Below the pieces are notes generated by a model. The model made no database searches, had not been told where the DNA came from, and saw only the letters and a program-made list of their open reading frames with translations. Position numbers and translations under genes: made by a program. A stretch of DNA of 64,000 nucleotides from Paralvinella palmiformis (taxonomy: Eukaryota; Annelida; Polychaeta; Terebellida; Alvinellidae): positions 33,501 to 97,500 of the forward strand of contig JAODUP010000126.1 in the NCBI GenBank assembly GCA_025642065.1. Reading direction: 5' to 3'. Each line of letters begins with the position of its first letter. Positions within the stretch are counted from its first letter, which is position 1. Shown here piece by piece: positions 48,501 to 58,578 of this stretch.

Positions 48501-51428
48501 TATAAATAAACAAACTTGTCACACCAAACACGCTTGATTGTAGACTCCCTTCAACTTACAAGTGTTATTAATTAATTGTTTCACATCAAGTGGCCAACAA
48601 GGTTTGCAATGATTTTTATATTATCACTAATCATCTGGTGGTATGGTAGTTAACAACGCCTGACTATCAAGTATTATATTACCTACAGACTGGCATGTTT
48701 GTGAGATCCAAATAACTGTTTGTTGAAAATGAATCTTAATTTGTTGACTAAGACTAGTACTAGTAGGCAGAGATGTGGCACTTTGGTGCAAATAATCACT
48801 CACACAAACACGCCTGATTGTCACTTCAACTGGCAAGTGTTATTAATTCATTGTTTCACAGCACATCTGGTGGTATGGTAGTTAACAACGCCTGACTATC
48901 AAGTATTATATTACATAAAGACTGGCATGTTTGTGAGATCTTAATAACACTATAGTGTTCAGTGTCAAGGATGGCCGAAAACATATTTCCTTCAGCTGGT
49001 AGGAAATATGATGTGCATATAAGTAGAGGTGCTTCAGGGAACTCCCATTTCACTAGCCAAAAATCGACTTATACGCGAGTACATACGGTAATCACAAAGT
49101 TTACAGCTTCAGGCCAATATCAACTACCAACATATAATTATAATAACTGGGAAGTATGTTAATGATAAAAACTGTTTCTTTCTTGAATTTAAATCCAGCA
49201 TTCTTCTGTCTACAAACAACTATCACCCAAACCCCTCATGGCCTCGCCCCTTTGGTTCAGGATCTGTACAATTCAATAACACCATCAACAGTCATGAGTC
49301 TTAATAATTCACATAAAAACATTTAGGTAGATAGTGTCAACAAGTACTCAACAAGGTAGTTACTTAAGCTAACAAAAGTAATCCAAGGACACATTTATAA
49401 CTAAAATCAGGAAGTACTTGACAAACAGCTGACTTATACCTACAACTTGATGACTACTTAAACATTAAACCTTGGAAATCAATTTCTTGGGTCAGAGATA
49501 ATGTAGTATTGACTGCTTCTAACTCTGCTTTAAGACATTTTTCCTGTTGTATATTGCATTTAAATTAAAGAACCTCATTAGAGTCTACTGCAACAATATG
49601 TTACACTTTAAAAATATAAATATTGTGTGTCAACATTTTTGGCAGAATAAAGAATTTACAATTATTTATCGTACAATCAGGGCCAGAAAAATATTTCTTC
49701 ACCCCAGTAGACCCTGGGCTAGTAAAATTTAAGATCTATCAGCCTAACAAATATCTTATTAGTCCCAAAAATGTCTTACTAAAATTAGTATATATAAAAA
49801 CTATTGTGTGTCAACATTTTTGGCAGAATAAAGAATTTACAATTATTTATCGTACAATCAGGGCCAGAAAAATATTTCTTCACCCCAGTAGACCCTGGGC
49901 TAGTAAAATTTAAGATCTATCAGCCTAACAAATATCTTATTAGTCCCAAAAATGTCTTACTAAAATTAGTGTATATAAAAACTATTAATTTTAAAACTGG
50001 ATTCGATAGAGAACACCAGATCGTAAATTTGTGAGAAAAAACCCCAATGATTTTGTATTTGTGGTTTTACTGAGCCATACTATAACACAATATGCATGCA
50101 ATGGACACTTTCTGCATGTGATACAGAACATTTGCCCTTCACTTTCGTTTTTTGACACTTGTTGGGAGTACTGGACCCCTTCATATGGAAAGCCCGCTGT
50201 TGTTTTGCAGATCCAGCCTGCCTGGTACACTACACATGTGCCAACACCACAAAAACTAAATCTGTGCCTTATTTCAATGCAGAAAAAGCACGATATTTAT
50301 CCACAGAAATGCCAGTATTGCAAAAAAGGAGTAATAGTTGTAAACATGTGTGAACCACGCTGATTGGTTCATAAAATCAAGAAAATGGTGTGACTGCATA
50401 CAGCATATATTGCCTCAAAATGGCAGTAGCTTGTTGGACTAGGATTTTAGACTACTCTCTAGCCTGAAGACAAAATCCACAAGTCCACGGCATCCAAGCA
50501 ACTGATTTTTCCGGCCCTGCTCACACAATACTTACTGACTTTAGTCAAATGTTGTTGTTTTATGGCCATTTTTGTGCATATAGTAGGCTAAATAGGCCCA
50601 GCGACCTCCAAATGTAATGAGACAATGTGAAGGATGAAACTCCCTCTGACTCAGCCCGGAGTTTGAACCCAGGTGCTATACAGTGGTGTCAGTGCTAACT
50701 GTCAGGTAGAGACAATCAACAGAAAAATACATGGTTTGAACCTAACATTCTTGCTAAAACAGTTGAGCACTGACTGGGTTTATGAAATAAAAGGAAAATC
50801 TGAGAACTGGCAGTTAATTTTGAGCAGAGTCATATTATTGCGATAACTGACCGAACCATTGATTATTCTAAATTAATAAACAATAAAAACGACAACATAC
50901 AAGACACAGACAGTCAAAGTGTGAGACCACCCGAAATTCATAAAATAAAAAATGGGCCAAATTTGACATGTATCATTGTACCTGTATGATACATACTGAC
51001 ATAGTCATAGCCAAGCCCAATAGGGCCATACACCCAAAGTACCAGCCCATACTCCACCCCCATAGCGATGATAGCCTAGACTTAGTTAGGGAGTCACATA
51101 CACTGATACAGCGTTATTTAAATTAGATGTTAGATCTACAGCTGATTAGACGGATCTACCAAATAATAATATACTGATAATGACATTCAATAATAATACT
51201 CTACTAGTCTAGATCTAGTTATAAATAAAATAATAAATAGGACATAACGCCCCATTTATAAAATGAGTTGAATGACAAAAATGAACTCATCCGAGTTATT
51301 GGAGTCGTAGATCATCATCATAGATGAAGCCATTTTATAGACCTACCCAATATTTGTTTTCTTCTCGTTCTGTGTGGTTCCTGAGTGTAGGACCACTCAA
51401 AGTCGTTCATAGACACATGCTGTCCCAT
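42566..51428 (-). CDS. DEGS1: Sphingolipid delta(4)-desaturase DEGS1, 3 coding exons, 344 aa
   Basis: Exons in transcript order: 51428-51347, 43795-43053, 42775-42566 (1035 nt including the stop). The enzyme is an ER-membrane di-iron desaturase that makes the 4,5-trans double bond, turning dihydroceramide into ceramide. The three histidine boxes are present: HEISH, HIEHH and HNEHH, plus GHFISEHYMF and FNVGYHNEHHDFPNIPG, hallmarks of the family. Hydrophobic segments include IVVMMVLVQVLTAYL and ILLVGYFWGGVI. The N-terminus MGQHVS fits an N-myristoylation site, as in human DEGS1 (MGSRVS). The C-terminus after PYARIKRK is about 20 residues longer than human (323 aa) and acidic. The start is supported by the N-terminal match DFEWSYTQEPH. 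Intron 1 is 7.55 kb and rich in transposon debris. Confidence 0.96.
44878..45016. repeat. 35-bp tandem repeat, ~4 copies
   Basis: ACTGACCAGTAATACTAATA followed by GTACTAATACTATAC repeats with a 35-bp period and almost no divergence, in DEGS1 intron 1. Confidence 0.93.
45305..45357. repeat. Inverted repeat (hairpin)
   Basis: GGGTTTATGACA and its exact complement TGTCATAAACCC flank about 28 bp that contains TGTCATATCATGAACA. Related ATGATGTCATAAAGG lies just left. DEGS1 intron 1. Confidence 0.75.
46286..46886. mobile_element. MITE-like element with ~80-bp terminal inverted repeats
   Basis: The left end carries CCACGGCCATGAACCCC, GGACGTTTTGGCCATGG and ATTCAGGGTGGACGGTTTGG. The right end, reverse complemented, carries CCACGACCATGCACCCT, GGACGTTTTGGCCATG and ATTCAGAGTGGACGGTTTTG in the same order. 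The ~600-bp element has no coding capacity. It is in DEGS1 intron 1. I do not recognise the superfamily. Confidence 0.75.
47225..47480 (-). mobile_element. Two tandem tRNA-like repeat pieces
   Basis: Two similar blocks lie head to tail: GGGAAATAAATCCCAC...GATTCAAACCCATAATC...GCTCTAACCACTGTG, and GGGAAACAAATCCCAC...GATTCGAACTCACAACC...GCTCTGACCACTTCATG. Both read as reversed tRNA-derived SINE heads with a B box. DEGS1 intron 1. Confidence 0.55.
48347..48460 (-). pseudogene. Transposase-like C-terminal tail
   Basis: The minus strand reads GEEIEIQDALADIMSLND, then WVNFSENDDNDSDFEGC and a stop. Short acidic D/E/S-rich tails of this style end many pogo/Jerky-type transposases. No catalytic DDE core is visible nearby, so this is a fragment. 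Confidence 0.45.
48515..48946. repeat. Diverged direct duplication
   Basis: The block at 48515-48726 recurs at 48795-48946 in part. Both contain CAAGTGTTATTAATT, TTGTTTCACA, ATCTGGTGGTATGGTAGTTA, TATCAAGTATTATATTAC and ACTGGCATGTTTGTGAGATC. A related piece (AACTAATATAAATAAACAAA then CTTGTCACACCAAACA) precedes it at about 48490 and recurs at about 57430. Confidence 0.8.
49623..49984. repeat. 181-bp tandem duplication
   Basis: ATTGTGTGTCAACATTTTTG starts at both 49623 and 49804. The two 181-bp copies appear to differ by one base near the end (TTAGTATATA versus TTAGTGTATA). Each carries a CAGGGCCAGAAAAAT terminus-like word. Two overlapping open frames are a by-product. Confidence 0.95.
49857..50519. 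mobile_element. Possible non-autonomous hAT-like element
   Basis: CAGGGCCAGAAAAAT (also in the preceding 181-bp copy, at about 49678) is mirrored at 50505-50519 by ATTTTTCCGGCCCTG. Such CAGGGCC ends occur in hAT elements. Open frames inside (50031-50363) are not recognised as transposase, and no clear 8-bp target duplication was seen. Confidence 0.4.
50550..50712 (-). mobile_element. tRNA-derived SINE, family B
   Basis: Contains TTTTATGGCCATTTTTGTGC, CTAAATAGGCCCAGCGACCT, GGATGAAACTCC and the reversed head GTTTGAACCCAGGTGCTATA. DEGS1 intron 1, in the gene's own orientation. Confidence 0.75.
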
Positions 51429-51618
51429 CTTTCGCGGTCTGTTCCACGATATCTGACTTAGAAGGCGAATGTTCACCTGTTTTCTACATGTAACAACACC
51501 ACCCAAACATACAACCGGCTCGTCAACAAACGAGAACGTCTCGTTTTCCACACGACAACGCTACGTGTTATACGGCACAAGTTAACAATCGAACCATGGT
51601 CGTCTCGGTTACTTCGAA

Positions 51619-51653
<35 letters not shown>

Positions 51654-51672
51654 GGGGGGGGGGTGTTCTCCA
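51429..51672 (-). promoter_or_regulatory. Putative DEGS1 5' UTR and promoter
   Basis: The stretch from the DEGS1 start up to about 51600 holds several CpGs (TTTCGCGGTC, AACGAGAACGTCTCG, ACAACGCTACG, CATGGTCGTCTCGG) against a CpG-poor background. AACGAGAACGTCTCGTT is a near-perfect palindrome at 51529-51545. No TATA box is placed. A (GT)n run followed by about twelve G at 51619-51662 lies just upstream. Confidence 0.35.
51619..51662. repeat. (GT)n plus poly-G tract
   Basis: About 32 bp of GT followed by about twelve consecutive G, upstream of the DEGS1 start. Confidence 0.95.
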
Positions 51673-51954
51673 CGGCTTATTGATCTTAACCACGAAATCG
51701 TGGATCGTTTCTTTAGGGAGACATCATACAAACCTAGGCATCAGAGTACTGTGTTCTAATCACATCGGGATATTTTTTAATATTATGATAATATTTGTAG
51801 AGTCGCTGATGCTGCTACATATACACATTGTGTGTATCTTTAACACATTAATATTACTGGCTAAGGAAATGCCAAGTGAACTAGGTAGGGAACGTGACAA
51901 CACACACACACGCGCAGAGGGAGAGAGGGGAGGAGGGAGTTAGGGCTGTTTATT

Positions 51955-52086
51955 TGTTGTTCCGGGAAAATCCCCAGGCTGTCGCTTATTCGGCACAGCC
52001 TCTATGTTCGAATGGTTGCTGGGTTCGAACCTGTGACCGTTGCATCAAGTGCCGGGTGCTTAACCGCTAGGCCACCGAAGCTCACT
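51955..52086 (-). mobile_element. Internally deleted SINE, family A
   Basis: The 3' end (TTGTTCCGGGAAAATCCCC, GGCTGTCGCTTATTCGGCAC) is joined directly to the tRNA-like head (TGGGTTCGAACCTGTGACC, CTTAACCGCTAGGCCACCG). The ~200-bp body is missing. Confidence 0.8.
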
Positions 52087-52953
52087 AAGTTAGGGCTATT
52101 TAAAACTTGGATGTTATATATATGTCTCTGCAGAAAATATATTTAATACATTAATTTGCCCAGTCGTGTATTTCATTATTATTATTATTATTAGATATAT
52201 ACTTCACACACACACACAAAGAGTGTGAGAGAGAGAGAGAGAGAGAGAAGGAGAATATTATACATTATATAGAAATAAGCGCATGATGGGCACATGCTGT
52301 TATTGGTAAGTTTTCGTAATGTTTATATGAATCAGGTTGAACAATAGTTATTTAAATAAAAGTGACACTCTGTCCAAACAACATTCACCTACTTTAAACA
52401 AAATTTGTTGTTAGATTATTTAGTCACACAATGCTAAATTAAGACACTGAAGCATAACTATAGCACGCTCGGATTATAACCACGAGTAGCTCCTTTAATC
52501 CCCCCCCCCACACTGACATTATTTACCGCTGACCTGTAGACCTACAACTACCATAATATATAGAGCAAAGGTCATTGGTGCGTAAAGGCCATGTTTACAA
52601 AATATCCACGGTCGTTAACAGTGAGTTATTGTTTTGAATAAATGTTGATAACAACACTATAACAAGGGGGTGTGGTCTTTTACTTGACTTACTTCCTTCA
52701 TAATATGAAAATAAATTGTTTATATGTTCAAACTATTTACAGACCCCCCTCCCCCCAGTATGACATTTATAATAATATAAATGTTTTATGACATTTTATA
52801 ATACATTTTCAGAATACCATTTTGTTAGTGTCATACAAATATTGATACTATTTATAGCTAGAGTTGGTTATCACTGGTGCGTAACCTATGTCTCTTGTAT
52901 ACTGAGCGTCTATATACGGTCGTTAACACTGAACTAGTTATTGATGTAAATAG

Positions 52954-52990
<37 letters not shown>

Positions 52991-53096
52991 TATATATATA
53001 TATACACCCACACACATAATACCCATTTCAGGTATATATATATATAGTTACTGTAGCGAAAGGTACATTTTAGGCCGGGATCATTCTACAAATGTT

Positions 53097-53270
53097 GCGG
53101 TTTTTCGGTCACTTTTTTGCACAAGTAGGGTAAATGGGCCGAGCGACCTCCGAAAGTAATGGAGTGAAGTGAAAGGTGAAACACTCTTCTGACATAGTCC
53201 GGCCGGGGTTTGAACCCGGGTGCTATAGATTTGTTGTCAACCGCACTATCAGTTAGGTCATGGAGGAACC
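53097..53270 (-). mobile_element. tRNA-derived SINE, family B
   Basis: Contains AAATGGGCCGAGCGACCTCC, AAAGGTGAAACACTC, GGGGTTTGAACCCGGGTGC and CAACCGCACTATCAGTTAGG, the reversed tRNA-like head. It keeps CpGs, so it is among the younger-looking copies. Confidence 0.8.
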
Positions 53271-53711
53271 CTGGATCATTCTATAGTGCATGTCAGCTTT
53301 GTGAAAGCATAATGTTCTAGGAAGGAGTAGTTTACATGATGACACATATATGACAGGATTCGGATATCATATTATGTTCACCTTTTAATAGAAGGTAGGA
53401 CCCTTTGCAGTGTGTGTGTGTGTATCAGCGTTAGACCTGAACCGCCCACAGTGACAGTAGTACACGTAATATAGTTGTCAATTTGTGTGGATCAACAATT
53501 GAATATTAAAGCTAAAATCAGGATTAAACGTTTCAGGAAGAGGAAATAGACATATCTCAGAAATGTTATAATCCTTCACTCTAGGACTCGATCTGGACTC
53601 TGGTTACATTTAAAGTACACGAAATAAATAAAGTACTTTAAGTACAAATAATCGATTATTAGTAACATATCACTCGATTATCTATATACGGAATCTATCT
53701 TTAGGACAGCC

Positions 53712-53744
<33 letters not shown>

Positions 53745-53750
53745 TATATA

Positions 53751-53885
53751 CAGGGTTCGCACGCATCCTGGAATTACTGGAATATACTTGATTTTAATAC
53801 CACTCCCGGAAAGTCCTGGAATGGTCCTTGTTTTTTTTCAATACACACATGGAATTTCCCCTTGAAAAAGGATTTCACCCTAAAC
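53751..53885 (+). mobile_element. hAT-like element end (CAGGGTTCGCAC)
   Basis: CAGGGTTCGCACGCATCCTG is followed by ATTACTGGAATA, AAAGTCCTGGAATGGTCC and ATGGAATTTCCCC. It lies directly after a (TA)n run. It is related to the reverse piece at 38200-38300. No transposase was seen. Confidence 0.45.
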
Positions 53886-54432
53886 GTTGTCTTGTTTTAT
53901 GTGGTCTATTTCCCAAATTCTCAACACGTTAGGCCTATATAGTCACTATAAGAATACACGGCGTGTGATGTGCTACCGTCTAGTATATCAAATTATTACA
54001 TTCGTGATTAACATCACCGTATGATACAGGATACTACTACACGAATGAGGATTTTGATAATTATTCCCATGTAGGACACACTTATGCATGTGCGTTCGCG
54101 CGCGCGCGCACACACACACAAACTGTACTTAGTTATCTTATACTATAGTTATATAGATAAAAGCTTTCAATCATTAAAATATTTTTGTATATAAATTGTG
54201 AATTCTTTGGCCTTCATTAAAAGGAATATCATTTCTTTTGAGTTTGTTTAATAAAAGCGAAAATGAATAAGTTTAGTATTCATGGTTTCAGGTGTAATAA
54301 GATTTGTACTAAATCATCATTGATGTAAAACGAGATCTTAGAGATTTGTTGATCACTACATACACTCATTGTCTTATAATAGTTTGATAAACAAATATCC
54401 GAGAAACCATACACGTAGAAATGTATGAACCC

Positions 54433-54484
<52 letters not shown>

Positions 54485-54605
54485 CGCTCCGGTAGCGCAG
54501 TGGTTTGAGCCGATGATTGCGCTGGAAAGCTCCAAGTTGTAGGTTCAAATCTTTCTTTACCTGTCACGGTTTGTGGGATGTATCATATATCTCTAATGTT
54601 ACATG
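54485..54605 (+). mobile_element. tRNA-like SINE head
   Basis: CGCTCCGGTAGCGCAGTGGT with GTTTGAGCC fits an A box, and GTAGGTTCAAATC fits a B box. The acceptor ends do not pair as a functional tRNA would. It lies between (TG)n and (CA)n runs. Confidence 0.5.
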
Positions 54606-54644
54606 TACCGAGGCTAGACATCCAATCACACACACACACAAGCG

Positions 54645-54675
<31 letters not shown>

Positions 54676-55663
54676 ATACACATGCCCGGTTTAGCAACTG
54701 TCATTATGGGTAGATAGAGACAGAACAGTCGAGCGAGTGTCGTCTGAATTATAAACCTGACAGCAGCATGATGTATACTTGTCGCTCTCTGATTAAAACA
54801 AAACTATATTTCAACCGATATTGGACTGTCGGAGTATCGGTTTGTCGGAATAGTGGGCTGTCGGATCCTTGAGTTGTCGAACATTACAATAACAAAGAAC
54901 ATAATTAGGCACTGTTTTTGATATTCTGTGGCAACCAGTATATAGCAGCCGACATATTTCACCGGTTCTAATATGACCGAGTCATTGATGTGATATAGTT
55001 ATATACATACCTGACTCAGTCACAGTTGAACCACTAAAATATTAAATATAAGGGCCGATGGGTCTGACTAAGTATTGAAATACTTAGATTACATCAGTTG
55101 ATATGTTGTTCTTAATCTTGAGGTATATTTATGTCGAAGACAAATATATTATATACTATTTAATATGTGAATTTTAACTTCCCGCTCAGTGAATATATAT
55201 ATATATTGTTTAACTTCCACGCTTTCCACACCCGAAACTATATGGTCCAGGAATTATTACCTAGGAAAATGACCTGACAAGACTGAAGCTTTTTATTGAA
55301 GAATGAAACATTCCACAGATAACACTAGGATTCGATCCCATATGTTTACAACCTATATAGACTTAAGACTACAATGCAGTGCGCTATACCAAATGCACGA
55401 CCCAGTTGATGTAGGTAATCGATTCTGATGGACTTCATATTTTTTTAATATACCCAGAGACAAAACCGTTCAACCGTGAATATGGTCGTATACGACTCAA
55501 TACCGTTTCCAAGCCATTTATGATTGTGACGTGTTTCTGATTATTATACGAAGAAAAAATAAACACAGTTTTCGTGTCATTCACGTACTCTTGTTTTATA
55601 GCTCGGCTTCTTTGTTACATAAACACTTCGTCCACAAACATAGATTCATACCTGTGTCACAGA

Positions 55664-55858
55664 GATATGTGGTCTAACGGTAGCGTGTTGGACCACATCT
55701 CACTATCGTGCACCCGTGTTCGAATCTCGGCGTTGACATATCTGATTAAAGGTTGTTTCATCTTTGACTTAGTTTCATTACCTTCGGAGGTCGCTCGGCC
55801 CATTTAGCCTACCAAGTGCAGAGAAGTGGCCGTAAAGCATCAAACATTATCATCGTTA
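55664..55858 (+). mobile_element. tRNA-derived SINE, family B
   Basis: The head TGTGGTCTAACGGTAGCGTG and GTGTTCGAATCTCGG is followed by GTTTCATCTTTGACTTAG, GGAGGTCGCTCGGCCCATTT, AGCCTACC, AAGTGGCCGTAAAGCATC and an ATTATCATCGTTA tail. Full length and forward. Confidence 0.85.
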
Positions 55859-56928
55859 CAAAGATATATAGAATTTTGGAATTAAAAAATAAATTAACCC
55901 TTTGCACGCGTATCTATCTATAAGTGCGTGACTCAGGTCAGGTCGATAAGTGAGGCGTAGTTCATTTTTTTTTTGGGGGGGGGATTTCCCGCTTCTGGTC
56001 ATCTCTTATAACACCCATCAGGACATATTGACCCAAATCAATAGCTCTAAATCCACATGCTACATGGGGTTATACCAGTCGACTATATGTATATCACTAT
56101 ATGTGTGAAATGGCATGTAACTCGAGCGGGTACACGTTTGACGGTGCATGGCATTCTGCAGGTGAATGTTTATGTCATCCCAGGGTTACCACATATACAC
56201 ATCACATGACAGCTGACCCGTCAATCAACAAACATGTAATGGCCAACATAAAATAGTCACTTCGGCCCGTTTACATATCGTACCATGTTCTTTTTACGTT
56301 GTGGGCTTCATGATACAGTCCACGATTGTCAGTCGGTCTTCGGAAATGTGAACTCTAGTGACCGTAGAAGAACATTAATTTAAATTGTTCTATGACTACA
56401 GTAAATATAATTCGGATATGTCAATGTTTTAAAATTAGGAACTAGACCTCTGTACAGTATACAAGATCTATGGGTCATAAATAATTAGAGTAGCGCGTGC
56501 CGAGGTGCACGCGTGTTTTTAATTAATACCCCAGACCGTCGCTATAGTCAGTATAGTGCACTGCCTCTTATATGGGGGTTTGCTAATTTCGTGCAGGATT
56601 TACTGCAGGACGTGTGGTCGTCTCGTTTTGCGTCCTTTCCTAATGTACTTAACTAGGTCTCGGGTGCAGTATTTATTGAGACATACTTGAATTACTTTTA
56701 GCTAACGACTGATTATTATGGGTAGCTAAGACAGAGACGCGCGCGTACGCGAAGCCTAACCCGTTTCACATGATAGCTGTAATTCAGAAACAAAGATGAC
56801 TATCAAACCACCAGTTTCACCCAATCTCCATTTCCAAAACTTTTATTTTCGGCTCTGGAAAAAAGAAAATCCCGGAAAAGTCCCATTCCTGATGTATATA
56901 TAAATTATATTGCTTTAGCAGTTAGAGT

Positions 56929-57270
56929 GAGCTCCGGTGAATTGGCGGTTGAGCACCCGGCACTTGATGCCAACGGTCACGGGTTCGAACCCCGCAAGAG
57001 GTCGAAACTTTTCCAGAGATTAATTTCTCGGCTCACAACATCTTGGGTGACTGACCAGGTTAAATGGCGCTGCCGTCTCCACTGAATTACTAAAAATAAA
57101 GGGGGACGTTAAAGAACCCCCGAGGACGTAAAACACTCTGGCAGTGACTACCCTCAAGGTATTTCGGCTCCATCTTTCCGTACTGTGGTGGAGGAGATTT
57201 CTCAACCACTCCAACATAGAGGCTGTGCCGAATAAGCGACAGCCTGGGGATTCTCCCCGAACAACAAAAC
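56929..57270 (+). mobile_element. tRNA-derived SINE, family A (near full length)
   Basis: The head GAGCTCCGGTGAATTGGCGG with B box GGGTTCGAACCCCG is followed by GATTAATTTCTCGGCTCAC, AAATGGCGCTGCCGTCTCC, AAAGGGGGACGTTAAAG and CACTCTGGCAGTGACTACCC. It ends GGGGATTCTCCCCGAACAAC AAAAC. Confidence 0.9.
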
Positions 57271-57311
57271 ACAATCATTACTGTTTTATCAACACACTAT
57301 CAAGCACACAG

Positions 57312-57352
<41 letters not shown>

Positions 57353-57990
57353 AAGCACGCACGCACACTCTGTATATATATATATATATGCACACACACA
57401 CACACACACACACACACGATTTGGCTTTGATGTTATAACTAATATAAATAAACAAACTTGTCACACCAAACATGCTTGCTTCACCGGCAACGACACAGAG
57501 AGAGAGAGCGCGTGAGAGATTTGGCTGTTTGTTTTGTTCTCCCGGAACAACAAAACAACAACAGAGTGAGAAACGTCACCAGCTTGTGGCAATCATATAT
57601 TTAATCTACAATATGGATCCGTTTTATATTCAGTATTGTTCATAGTAACACTTAGAACCCTGTTCCTACACCTTACAATATTAAGTCAAACAAATGGAAG
57701 ACGTTTAACTCAGTCAAAATCAGCGTTAAAGTTTTTAGAGCAATATTTGTTCACTAAATATTCGTTGATTGTATACGGTGGTAACCTGTGTTACAGCCTT
57801 GTAGTGTGTGTTTACTTTGAATGTGTTTTTGTTTATCCACATACAATAAGCTCAGTGCATGATTATGTTTATAGCGGAATCATTTATACATAATATTTAT
57901 ATATCGGCATAATAAAGTAAATAGATTTAAATAATGGCACACAAGACTGTTGACATGTCTGCCTTGAACAAAAACGCAGAATATAAACAC

Positions 57991-57996
57991 TTTATT
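57991..57996 (-). terminator. Poly(A) signal, probable for ANAPC1
   Basis: AATAAA on the minus strand (TTTATT on plus) about 585 bp beyond the ANAPC1 stop codon. Use is inferred from position. Confidence 0.45.
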
Positions 57997-58578
57997 ACAA
58001 ATGTAAATGAACACTTTAGGTATAACAAAATGACAATAGTACACAGTGTATTAACAGTCACATATTTAATTTATGTATAATATCAGTCAAGTGTCATCAC
58101 ATGTTTCAGGCTGTACAAAGTTATATCATGATTAACGTGAATGGTGAAGGCATGGACAGGAAGCCTATTCTTATTTTGTATGGAAGTGTAGTGTACCGTA
58201 CCACAACTTAAGACACTCTACTCCACATGTTGTATTGCCCAACAATATTCACCACAACCTGTATGATTAAACAGCATAACCGACATATCTGCTGTCAAAT
58301 TATTACAGTTTGATACAAACTATATGTATCATCTAAAGGTATAAAATGTATATTATACTATCCGTTTGCACAGGTGAGACTCCATACTGTCACACAGTAC
58401 AGCTTGAATTCGTAACACAAGACGACACAACTCAGATGTGTACCATTAAATAATAAAGCACAGATGTGTACAATTTAATAGTACAAACCAGGTGTACCAG
58501 CTGAACTATGTACTATTCAGTGAGACAGCTTCGATGTGGATAGTCTACCATACAAGAACCAATCAACTGTCCAAATGA

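Larger units (their letters stand above)
48234..49090 (-). mobile_element. Pogo/Tc1-like DNA transposon remnant
   Basis: The left end TACTGGCGTATAAGTCGACC and the right end, reverse complemented, TACTCGCGTATAAGTCGATT form terminal inverted repeats. The interior contains the tail of a transposase-like frame (48347-48460), a (CA)n run and a partial internal duplication (48515-48726 with 48795-48946). It is too short for an intact element. Superfamily assignment is inferred from the ends and the acidic tail. Confidence 0.5.
51673..58578. other. Intergenic region between DEGS1 and the ANAPC1 3' end
   Basis: About 6.9 kb with no recognisable host coding exon. It holds SINE copies (51955, 53097, 55664, 56929), a hAT-like end at 53751, a tRNA-like head at 54485 and many TA, CA and CT microsatellites (52220-52247, 52960-53047, 54437-54483, 54630-54675, 57313-57417). 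The right 600 bp is the ANAPC1 3' UTR. Confidence 0.7.
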
